Assembly: GCA_018716795.1 (NCBI GenBank)
Contig: DVJK01000078.1
Location: forward strand, 1-5,435
Direction of reading: 5' to 3'
Length of the DNA: 5,435 nt
DNA from: Candidatus Scatomorpha merdipullorum
GTDB taxonomy: Bacteria > Bacillota > Clostridia > Oscillospirales > Oscillospiraceae
Below are positions 1 to 5,435 of this stretch, in pieces. How positions within the stretch are numbered: the first letter of the stretch is position 1; every line of letters starts with the position of its first letter. The notes beneath the pieces are model-generated. The model was given only the letters and a program-made list of their open reading frames with translations, ran no database searches and was not told the origin of the DNA. The translations under genes and the position numbers were made by a program.

Positions 1-33
1 AGCTTCGCTGACAGCCCCCTCCAAGAGGGGGCT
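1..33. repeat. GC-rich palindromic intergenic repeat, cut by the left edge
   Basis: Two palindromic pieces sit side by side. Bases 1-10 read AGCTTCGCTG, which looks like most of a small hairpin (AGC, TTC loop, GCT) whose left arm probably begins outside the window. Bases 13-20 (AGCCCCCT) pair perfectly with 26-33 (AGGGGGCT) around the five-base loop CCAAG. The combination of a CAGC-TTC-GCTG hairpin followed by a C-rich/G-rich hairpin resembles short repeats I recall between genes in gut Clostridia, but I cannot confirm copy number from one window. It has no T-run on either strand, so it does not look like a standard intrinsic terminator. Alternative: the end of a transcript from a neighbouring gene outside the window. 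Confidence 0.5.
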
Positions 34-197
34 AAACACAACGCCTAATCTACAACCCGGCAGCGGCCAATCGCGGTCGGCGATGCGAAAAACGTTTACA
101 ACTTAGGGATGAAAACCTCGGTGTACAACCCGCTCAGTTACAACGCAAGCGCTGTGCGCCGCCGGATACGCACCGAAAGCGCTTTTCCTTTCGGGGT

Positions 198-239
198 CTG
201 GGGTGCTTTCTTTGGGCAAGACCAAAGAAAGCATCCCAG
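198..239 (-). terminator. Long 18-bp hairpin after pyc: candidate transcript end or repeat unit
   Basis: Bases 198-215 pair with 222-239 over 18 positions, 17 of them Watson-Crick and one a G-T (203 with 234), around the six-base loop GCAAGA. The hairpin begins 23 bases past the pyc stop codon on the minus strand, a natural position for a transcript end or 3' stabilising structure. It lacks a T-run after the stem on the minus strand, where the next bases read ACCCCGAAAGG. On the plus strand the sequence after the stem is AT-rich but not a T-tract. A Rho-independent terminator is therefore only one reading. A mobile or repetitive palindrome, or an mRNA-protecting hairpin, is equally possible. 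Confidence 0.5.
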
Positions 240-242
240 GAA

Positions 243-260
243 TATTTAAATAATTAAATA
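243..260. repeat. AT-only inverted repeat next to the pyc stop
   Basis: TATTTAA (243-249) is matched by TTAAATA (254-260) around the loop ATAA. It lies two bases beyond the pyc stop codon and between that stop and the long hairpin, in a run made almost entirely of A and T inside a GC-rich locus. It includes a second in-frame TAA for pyc three codons after the first. The stem would be weak in RNA. Its most likely role is as part of the 3' end of the pyc transcript or simply an unselected AT-rich spacer. Confidence 0.4.
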
Positions 261-262
261 CG

Positions 263-3200
263 TTAAATTATCGTCATCAGCAGCTCGCCTGCCTTTACCG
301 GCTTCCCGGCCTCGATGAAAATCTCGCCGACCTTGCCGTCTATGCGGGAGACGACGCTGGTCTCCATCTTCATGGCCTCGATTATCGCGAGCACCTGGTT
401 GACCTTGACCTCCTCGCCGGGCTTGACGGCGAGCTTGGACACCATGCCGGGTATCGAGGCGCCGACCTGGCTCTTGTCGTCGGGATCGGCCATGACGACC
501 TTCTTGGCGGTGTCGGCGGCGCCGGGATCGGGTACGGCGACCTCGCGGCGCGAGCCGTTGAGCTCGAAGACCACGTTCCTCGTGCCGTCCTCGTTCCTGT
601 CGCCGAGGCCGAGGTATTTTATGACCAGGGTCTTGCCGTCCTCGATGTTTATCGTGGTCGTCTCGCCGACGGCCATGCCGTCGAAGAAGACGTGGCTGCC
701 CATGCGCATGATATAGCCGTACTCGCGGCGGTGCGTGAAGTAGTCCTGGAGCACCTTCGGGTACATGGCGTAGGAGATGAGGCCCTTGCGGTCGGGGTTC
801 GGGGCGAACTTCTCGACCTCGGCGCGTATCTTATCCCAGTCGACGGGCTCGAGCAGGTCGCCCGGGCGGCAGCTTATCGCCTTCTCGCCCTTGAGCACCA
901 CGCGCTGCAAATCCTCGGGGAAGCCGCAGGGCGGCTGGCCCATCATGCCCTTGAAGTAGCTCACGACGCTGTCCGGGAAGGCCAGGCTCTCGCCGCGCTC
1001 GACGATGTTCTCGGGCGTCAGGTCGTTCTGCACCATGAATATGGCGAGGTCGCCGACCATCTTGGAGCTGGGCGTGACCTTGATGATGTCGCCGAGCATG
1101 TCGTTGACGGTGCGGTACATCTCCTTGACCTCCTCGAAGCGCTGGCCGAGGCCGAGGGCTTCCACCTGGGGCTGGAGGTTCGTGTACTGGCCGCCGGGTA
1201 TCTCGTAGCGGTAGATGTCCGTGACGGGCGTGCGCAGGCCCTTGTCGAAGCTGCCGTAGCGCTCGCGCACGTCGCCCCAGTAGTCGGCGAGGCGCTGAAG
1301 CCCCTCGGTGGGCAGGAGCGTGTCGCGCTCCGTGCCGCGCAGGGCCTCGGCCAGGGAGTTGAGGCTCGGCTGGCTCGTGAGGCTGGAGAGGGGCCCTATC
1401 GCGCAGTCGACCACGTCCACGCCCGCCTCGGCGGCGAGCAGGTAGGCGGCAATCTGGTTGTCGGTCGTGTTGTGCGTGTGCAGGTGTATCGGCACGCCTA
1501 TCTCGTCCTTGAGCGCGGCGACGAGCTTCTTCGCCGCGTAGGGCTTGAGAAGGCCGCTCATGTCCTTGACGCAAATCATGTGCGCGCCGCGCCGCTCAAG
1601 CTCCTTGGCGAAGTCGACGTAGTATTTGAGCGTATACTTGTCGCGCTTCGGATCGAGGATGTCGCCGGTGTAGCAGACCGTGGCCTCGAGTATCTTGCCG
1701 GTCTTCAGCACGGCGTCCATGGCCGTCTCCATGCTGGGTATCCAGTTGAGGGAGTCGAAGACGCGGAAGACGTCTATCCCGTTCGCGGCGCTCTCCTCGA
1801 TGAAGGCGCGCACGAGGTTGTCCGGATAGCTCGCGTAGCCGACGAGGTTGCTGCCGCGCAGGAGCATCTGGAAGGGGATGTTGGGTATCTTCTCGCGCAG
1901 CATTATGAGCCGCTCCCAGGGGCTCTCGTAGAGGAAGCGGTAGGCCGTGTCGAAGGTCGCGCCGCCCCACATCTCAAGCGAGAAGCAGCCGGAGAGGAAG
2001 TCGGCCGTGCCCTCCGCGCCCTTGACCATGTCGCGCGTGCGCATACGGGTGGAGAGCAGGCTCTGGTGCGCGTCGCGCATCGTGGTGTCCGTGACGAGGA
2101 GGCGCTTCTGCTCCATGACCCATTTGCTGACCGCCTCGGGGCCCTTCGTGTCCAGCAGCTCCTTGAGGCCGTCCTTGCGCGTTATCTCCCGCGTGGCCTG
2201 GGGATAGCGCGGCGTGGTGTACTCGCGGCGCTGCGTGTCGGGGTTCGCGACCTGGATCCCGGCGATGTAGCGCAGGACGCGCGTCGCGCGGTCGCGGCTG
2301 TCCGCGATGTCGAAGAGCTCGGGCGTCTCGTCGATGAACTTCGTGTGGCAGCCGCCGGCGATGAAGGTCGGGTGGTTGAGGATATTCGTGACGAAGGAGA
2401 TGTTGGTCTTGACGCCGCGGACGTGCTCCTCGTTTATGGCGCGGCGCGCCTTGCGGCAGACGGAGGGGAAGGTGCGGTCCCAGGTCGTGACCTTGACGAG
2501 GAGGCTGTCGTAATAGGGGCTTATCTCCGCGCCCGCCGCGGCGTTGCCGCCGTCGAGACGCACGCCGAAGCCGCCGCCGGAGCGGTACGAGACTATCTTG
2601 CCGTTGTCCGGTGCGAAGCTGTTCTTGGGATCCTCGGTCGTGACGCGGCACTGTATCGAGTAGCCGTTTATATAGAGGTCGCTCTGCTTTGCAAGCCCTA
2701 TCTCCGGGTGCGCGACGGTCGCGCCCTCGGCTATGAGTATCTGCGCGCGGACGAGGTCGACGCCGGTGACCATCTCGGTGACGGTGTGCTCGACCTGGAT
2801 GCGCGGGTTCATCTCGATGAAGTAGTGCCTCCCGTCGCGGTCGACAAGGAACTCCACCGTGCCCGCGTTGACATAGCCGACGGCCGACGCAATCTTGACC
2901 GCGTCGGCGCGCAGGGCCTCGCGCACGCTCTCCGGCACGCTCCAGGCCGGCGCGAACTCGACCACCTTCTGATAGCGGCGCTGGAGGGAGCAGTCGCGCT
3001 CGCCCAGGTGCCGGACGTTCCCGTGCTCGTCGGCGAGAATCTGCACCTCGATGTGCTTGGGCTCGACAAGATACTTCTCCATGAAGATGCTGTCGTCGCC
3101 GAAGGCCTTGCGCGCCTCGCTCTTGACGAGCTCGAAGGCAGGGGCCACGTCCTCGACGCTTTTGCAAAGGCGCATGCCGCGCCCGCCGCCGCCCGCCGCG

Positions 3201-3703
3201 GCCTTGAGGATAACGGGGAAGCCGAACTCGGCGGCCTTCGCCTCGGCCTCGGCGGCGTCCTTAAGGGGCTCGCGCGTGCCGGGTATGACGGGCACGCCGC
3301 AGCCGACGGCTATCTTCTTGGCCTCGAGCTTGTCGCCCATCTTGGCGAGGACGCTGCTCGGCGGGCCGATGAACTTTATGCCCGCGTCCTCGCAGGCCTT
3401 CGCGAAGGCCGCGTTCTCGCTCAAAAAGCCGTAGCCGGGGTGTATCGCGTCCACGCCGCGCTTTTTGGCGAGGGCGATTATCTCGTCAATCGCGAGGTAG
3501 GCGCCCAGCGGGCTGAGGTGTTCGCCGATGAGATAGCTCTCGTCCGCCTTCGTGCGGAAGAGGTTCATCATGTCCTCTTTGGAATATATGGCCACCGTGC
3601 GAAGGCCCAGATCGTAGCAAGCCCTGAATATGCGTATGGCAATCTCGCCGCGGTTCGCGGCCATGACCTTTCTGAAGGTGTGCAGCTCCTGCAATTTGAC
3701 CAT
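263..3703 (-). CDS. pyc: Pyruvate carboxylase, complete single-chain biotin enzyme
   Basis: Converts pyruvate, bicarbonate and ATP to oxaloacetate in the cytoplasm, refilling the TCA cycle. The 1146 residues match the usual length of one-chain enzymes (about 1140-1180). Biotin carboxylase domain, about 10-460: ANRGEIAIRI at 16-25, HPGYGFLSEN at 88-97, the glycine-rich ATP loop GGGGRGMR at 171-178 and EMNPRIQVEH at 297-306. Carboxyltransferase domain, about 530-830: RDAHQS at 543-548, with Asp544 the expected metal ligand; Lys713 in CVKDMSG, the expected carbamylated ligand; His742 and His744 in HTHNT. PGGQYTNL at 836-843 and VTPSSK at 876-881 carry the family's conserved threonines. The biotinyl domain ends the protein, with EAMKMET at 1109-1115 and Lys1112 the biotin site, 34 residues from the end. 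All key residues are present. The HTHNTTDNQ stretch differs from the commoner HTHDTSGN. Start: ATG at 3703 directly abuts GGGAG, so TTG at 3694 is an alternative. Codon choice matches the neighbours. Confidence 0.97.
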   Translation of the reverse strand: MVKLQELHTFRKVMAANRGEIAIRIFRACYDLGLRTVAIYSKEDMMNLFRTKADESYLIGEHLSPLGAYLAIDEIIALAKKRGVDAIHPGYGFLSENAAFAKACEDAGIKFIGPPSSVLAKMGDKLEAKKIAVGCGVPVIPGTREPLKDAAEAEAKAAEFGFPVILKAAAGGGGRGMRLCKSVEDVAPAFELVKSEARKAFGDDSIFMEKYLVEPKHIEVQILADEHGNVRHLGERDCSLQRRYQKVVEFAPAWSVPESVREALRADAVKIASAVGYVNAGTVEFLVDRDGRHYFIEMNPRIQVEHTVTEMVTGVDLVRAQILIAEGATVAHPEIGLAKQSDLYINGYSIQCRVTTEDPKNSFAPDNGKIVSYRSGGGFGVRLDGGNAAAGAEISPYYDSLLVKVTTWDRTFPSVCRKARRAINEEHVRGVKTNISFVTNILNHPTFIAGGCHTKFIDETPELFDIADSRDRATRVLRYIAGIQVANPDTQRREYTTPRYPQATREITRKDGLKELLDTKGPEAVSKWVMEQKRLLVTDTTMRDAHQSLLSTRMRTRDMVKGAEGTADFLSGCFSLEMWGGATFDTAYRFLYESPWERLIMLREKIPNIPFQMLLRGSNLVGYASYPDNLVRAFIEESAANGIDVFRVFDSLNWIPSMETAMDAVLKTGKILEATVCYTGDILDPKRDKYTLKYYVDFAKELERRGAHMICVKDMSGLLKPYAAKKLVAALKDEIGVPIHLHTHNTTDNQIAAYLLAAEAGVDVVDCAIGPLSSLTSQPSLNSLAEALRGTERDTLLPTEGLQRLADYWGDVRERYGSFDKGLRTPVTDIYRYEIPGGQYTNLQPQVEALGLGQRFEEVKEMYRTVNDMLGDIIKVTPSSKMVGDLAIFMVQNDLTPENIVERGESLAFPDSVVSYFKGMMGQPPCGFPEDLQRVVLKGEKAISCRPGDLLEPVDWDKIRAEVEKFAPNPDRKGLISYAMYPKVLQDYFTHRREYGYIMRMGSHVFFDGMAVGETTTINIEDGKTLVIKYLGLGDRNEDGTRNVVFELNGSRREVAVPDPGAADTAKKVVMADPDDKSQVGASIPGMVSKLAVKPGEEVKVNQVLAIIEAMKMETSVVSRIDGKVGEIFIEAGKPVKAGELLMTII

Positions 3704-3708
3704 CTCCC
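3704..3708 (-). promoter_or_regulatory. Ribosome binding site of pyc, start-deciding
   Basis: On the minus strand the bases before the annotated ATG read GACGGGAG, with GGGAG touching the ATG and no spacer at all. Counted from the same GGGAG, the in-frame TTG at 3694 (codon 4) has a nine-base spacer, close to ideal. Translation may therefore begin at TTG, giving a protein three residues shorter, or at ATG with a badly spaced site. Both leave the biotin carboxylase domain intact. Confidence 0.5.
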
Positions 3709-3753
3709 GTCGTCATAGAAGTTGAAGGTTAAAGTAGAATGTGCTGAATCCCC

Positions 3754-4548
3754 TTACTGCGCGAGCTCGCGGCTCCGCCGCTTGTTCGCCTCGTAGCAGG
3801 CCCGGACCGCCTCGCCGAAGCCGTGCTCGTCGAGGGCCTTTATCGCGGCCTCGGTCGTGCCCTTCTTCGAGGTTATCCGGCGGCGCAGCTCCTCGGGCGG
3901 CTCGTCCTCGAGCTCGAGCTGGCGCGCCGCGCCTATGAGCGTCTGCTTCGCGAGGGCGGCGGCGGACTCGGGCGCGAGGCCGGCCTCGACGGCGGCGTCG
4001 CGCAGGTTCTCCACGAGGTAGTAGACGTAGGCCGCGCCGCTGCCGGAGAGGGCGCCGATGTCGTCAATCTGCCGCTCCTCCACCGCGACGGCCACGCCGC
4101 CGGCGGAGAAGATGTCAATCACGCGCCGCACGTCCTCCTCCGCCGCGCTCTTCCCGGGCGCGACGCCCGCGGCGCCGCAGCCGACGGCCAGCGCGAGGTT
4201 CGGCATGACGCGCACGACCCTCGCCTGAGGGAAGGCGGCCTCGACCGTCGCGGTCGGGATGCCCGCCATAATGCTGACGACCAGCGTGCCTGGCCTCACA
4301 TGCGGCGCGTAGGCCGGATAGGCCGCCGGGAAGCTCTGCGGCTTGACGGCGACGACCACGGTCTCCGCCTCCGAAACGCCCTCGGCCGGCGCGGTCACCG
4401 TGCCGTAGAGCTCGTGCACCTCGCCGCAGCTCCTGGGGTTGTTGGGGTTTATGACGAGAATATCCTCGCCCGCCGTGCCGGTTTTGACCAGCCCGGAGAT
4501 AATCGCCCGGGCCATGCTTCCGCTGCCGATAAAAGCTGTTTTGGACAT
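3754..4548 (-). CDS. proC: Pyrroline-5-carboxylate reductase
   Basis: Catalyses the last step of proline synthesis, reducing 1-pyrroline-5-carboxylate to L-proline with NAD(P)H in the cytoplasm. The 264 residues are the normal family length. The N-terminal Rossmann fold shows the dinucleotide loop GSGSMARAI at 8-16, AVKPQ at 67-71, SIMAGI at 92-97 and RVMPN at 113-117. The C-terminal helical, dimer-forming half shows ALSGSGAAYVYYLVE at 166-180 and the substrate-side loop TSKKGTTEAA at 226-235. That loop differs from the widespread TSPGGTT, with Pro-Gly replaced by Lys-Lys, and RVMPN is followed by LALAVG rather than the more usual TPxxVG. The ATG at 4548 is supported by AGGGG seven bases upstream and by the immediate start of the Rossmann strand (KTAFIGSG). 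It follows proA by 13 bases, so the two are very likely cotranscribed and perhaps translationally coupled. Family identity is secure. Confidence 0.96.
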   Translation of the reverse strand: MSKTAFIGSGSMARAIISGLVKTGTAGEDILVINPNNPRSCGEVHELYGTVTAPAEGVSEAETVVVAVKPQSFPAAYPAYAPHVRPGTLVVSIMAGIPTATVEAAFPQARVVRVMPNLALAVGCGAAGVAPGKSAAEEDVRRVIDIFSAGGVAVAVEERQIDDIGALSGSGAAYVYYLVENLRDAAVEAGLAPESAAALAKQTLIGAARQLELEDEPPEELRRRITSKKGTTEAAIKALDEHGFGEAVRACYEANKRRSRELAQ

Positions 4549-4564
4549 AAAAGCACCCCTTTTA
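4548..4564 (-). promoter_or_regulatory. proC ribosome binding site in the loop of a small inverted repeat
   Basis: On the minus strand TAAAAG (4564-4559) and CTTTTA (4553-4548) are perfectly complementary, and the five-base loop between them is GGGTG. The left arm contains the proA stop codon TAA and the right arm ends on the A of the proC ATG. The Shine-Dalgarno bases AGGGG (4560-4556) are split between the stem and the loop, leaving a seven-base spacer to the ATG. The six-pair stem is mostly A-T and so weak. It may present the site in its loop or be fortuitous. Confidence 0.5.
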
Positions 4565-5435
4565 CGGCCTTACCTGGCCCGTTCCTATTACCATATACTT
4601 GTAGCTCGTTATCTCCTCGAGGCCCATGGGGCCGCGGGCGTGGAGCTTCTGCGTGGAGATGCCGAGCTCCGCGCCGAAGCCGAACTCAAAGCCGTCGGTG
4701 AAGCGCGTGGAGGCGTTCCAGTCGACAACGGCGGCGTCGACGTTGTTGAGGAAGTATTCGGCGTTTTCCGCGCTCTCGGTGACGATGCATTCGGTGTGCA
4801 TGGTGCCGTAGCGGTTGATGTGCTCGACGGCGGCCTCGACGTCGGGGACTATCTTCACGGCCATCGCGAGGCGCAGGTACTCGTCGGCCCAGTCGGCCTC
4901 CGTCGCGGGTATCATGCCGGAGGTATACTTCGCCGCGGCCTCGTCGCCGTGGAGCTCGACGTTTTTGTCCGTCAGGGCCTTCAGAAGGGCTTCGCCGTGC
5001 TTCTCGGCCCAGTCCTCCTGCATTATAAGCGTCTCGGCGCAGTTGCAGACGCTGGTGCGCTGGGTCTTGGCGTTCACGGTTATGGCTTCGGCCATGGCGT
5101 AGTCCGCGCTCTCGTCTATGTAGACGTGGCAATTGCCGGTGCCGGTCTGGAGTATCGGCACGGTGGCCTTCTCGACGGCGCTGTTTATAAGCCGGGCGCT
5201 GCCGCGCGGGACGATAAGGTCGATGTACTCGCGCGCGCGGAGCATGTTGTCCACGACGTCGTGGCCCTTCTCCTCGACGAGGCAGACCGCGTCGGGCGTT
5301 ATGCCCAGAGCCGCGAGCGCCTTGCGCATGACCTCGACGAGGGCGGCGTTGGATTCATAGGCCGAGCCGCTGCCGCGCAGGAGTATCGCGCTGCCGGCCT
5401 TGAAGGCCAGGGAGGCGGCGTCGACGGTGACGTTG
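4562..5435 (-). CDS. proA: Gamma-glutamyl phosphate reductase, C-terminal part (5' end outside window)
   Basis: Reduces L-glutamyl 5-phosphate to glutamate-5-semialdehyde with NADPH, the second step of proline synthesis, in the cytoplasm. The frame is open to the right edge. The first whole codons read NVTVDAASLAFKAGSAI, a family block, so the internal ATG at 5329 is not the start. About 290 residues are visible; by comparison with the usual 415-430, roughly 125 N-terminal residues are missing. Motifs seen, numbered from the first whole codon: IVPRGSARLI near 74-83, TGTGNCHVYIDE near 97-108, NAKTQRTSVCN near 121-131 with the expected catalytic Cys (codon at 5045-5047), NASTRFTDG near 240-248, and STQKLHARGPMG near 260-271. 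The protein stops at a normal family C terminus with TAA at 4562-4564. Proline genes often follow proB, but whether proB precedes it, or is fused to it, cannot be seen. Confidence 0.96.
   Translation of the reverse strand, partial: NVTVDAASLAFKAGSAILLRGSGSAYESNAALVEVMRKALAALGITPDAVCLVEEKGHDVVDNMLRAREYIDLIVPRGSARLINSAVEKATVPILQTGTGNCHVYIDESADYAMAEAITVNAKTQRTSVCNCAETLIMQEDWAEKHGEALLKALTDKNVELHGDEAAAKYTSGMIPATEADWADEYLRLAMAVKIVPDVEAAVEHINRYGTMHTECIVTESAENAEYFLNNVDAAVVDWNASTRFTDGFEFGFGAELGISTQKLHARGPMGLEEITSYKYMVIGTGQVRP

Larger units (their letters stand above)
1..262. other. Intergenic region downstream of pyc
   Basis: No open frame in this stretch has a ribosome binding site, a sensible start or recognisable protein content, and I see no tRNA or rRNA. 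It is clearly less GC-rich than the flanking genes. It holds, from left to right, a palindromic repeat (1-33), four copies of TACAAC (51, 97, 124, 139), the palindromes AAACGTTT (90-97) and AAAGCGCTTT (176-185), a weak hairpin with CCGAAAG/CTTTCGG arms (173-179 and 188-194), a long hairpin (198-239) and an AT-only inverted repeat (243-260). It probably ends the pyc transcript and may also be the upstream region of a gene beyond the left edge. I could not identify a convincing promoter on either strand. Confidence 0.6.

Noticed and set aside
95..129. Promoter-like words (TTTACA on the plus strand, TTGTAC on the minus strand) in the left intergenic region
   Set aside because: At 16-18 bases there is no -10 partner better than three matches of six, so I cannot support a promoter call.
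1..262. CRISPR array, tRNA or small RNA gene
   Set aside because: The repeated words are short (six bases) and irregularly spaced, and there is no cloverleaf pattern or repeat-spacer regularity.
1974..3167. A 397-codon minus-strand open frame inside pyc in another frame, and a similar one at 831-1574
   Set aside because: Both translations are extremely rich in Arg, Ala, Gly and His, typical of a shifted frame of a GC-rich gene, and they overlap a fully conserved enzyme.
3662..3664. Internal ATG (codon 14) as the pyc start
   Set aside because: Starting here would remove the strand before ANRGEIAIRI that normally begins the biotin carboxylase fold, and the upstream AGAAAGG is only two bases from the ATG.
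3486..3716. A minus-strand ATG at 3716 with an open frame overlapping the pyc start
   Set aside because: It is out of frame with pyc, lacks an upstream ribosome binding site that I can see, and its translation shows no family resemblance. The GGGAG lies inside it and serves pyc.
692..3718. A 3027-base open frame on the plus strand antisense to pyc
   Set aside because: Its codons lie exactly opposite the pyc codons, so it stays open simply because pyc avoids TTA, CTA and TCA (the reverse complements of stops). The translation is a low-complexity mix of Ala, Leu, Val, Asp and Glu with no recognisable domain and no ribosome binding site that I can see.
3704..3753. A separate pyc promoter or terminator in the proC-pyc gap
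   Set aside because: No good -35/-10 pair with normal spacing appears on the minus strand, and the TTGAAG and TAGAAT words on the plus strand are only about seven bases apart. No hairpin is visible.
3823..4701. An 879-base plus-strand open frame antisense to proC and the end of proA
   Set aside because: It is codon-aligned opposite proC and crosses into proA out of its frame. Its composition is arginine- and alanine-rich with no motifs, as expected for a shadow of GC-rich coding DNA.
5327..5329. ATG at 5329 as the proA start
   Set aside because: The frame continues upstream to the window edge with conserved ProA residues (NVTVDAA, AILLRG), so this is an internal methionine.

Overview
All recognisable genes in this window lie on the minus strand and read right to left: the end of proA (gamma-glutamyl phosphate reductase), then proC (pyrroline-5-carboxylate reductase), then a complete single-chain pyruvate carboxylase gene (pyc). 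Together they fill about 95% of the window. The spacing (13 bases proA to proC, 50 bases proC to pyc, same strand) suggests one transcript, with the start of proA and perhaps proB beyond the right edge.

The coding DNA is GC-rich, and the Leu/Ser codons TTA, CTA and TCA are absent from the first 1004 codons of pyc, yet the Ile codon ATA is used often. The ProA segment has Bacillota-like wording (for example TGTGNCH and FGFGAELGISTQKLH). With a full-length single-chain pyruvate carboxylase and a left-hand intergenic hairpin that resembles repeats I associate with gut Clostridia, this points to a high-GC anaerobic Bacillota (Clostridia) member. That assignment is an inference from a few motifs and is of low to moderate confidence.

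Layout: 1-262 is non-coding, visibly less GC-rich, and holds a GC-rich palindromic repeat at the extreme left edge, several short repeated words, a LacI-type palindrome, a long 18-bp hairpin and an AT-only inverted repeat just after the pyc stop. 263-3703 is pyc. 3704-3753 is a short gap carrying the pyc ribosome binding site. 3754-4548 is proC. 4549-4561 is a gap in which the proC ribosome binding site sits in the loop of a small inverted repeat. 4562-5435 is the C-terminal two thirds of proA, cut by the window edge.

Functionally, ProA and ProC carry out the last two enzymatic steps from glutamyl phosphate to proline. Pyruvate carboxylase makes oxaloacetate, which can feed 2-oxoglutarate and hence glutamate. 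A proline/anaplerosis operon is therefore biochemically sensible, although pyc next to proAC is not a standard arrangement that I know of. I see no new biological system here. The genes are ordinary metabolic enzymes, and the more unusual material is in the intergenic hairpins and a few motif substitutions.
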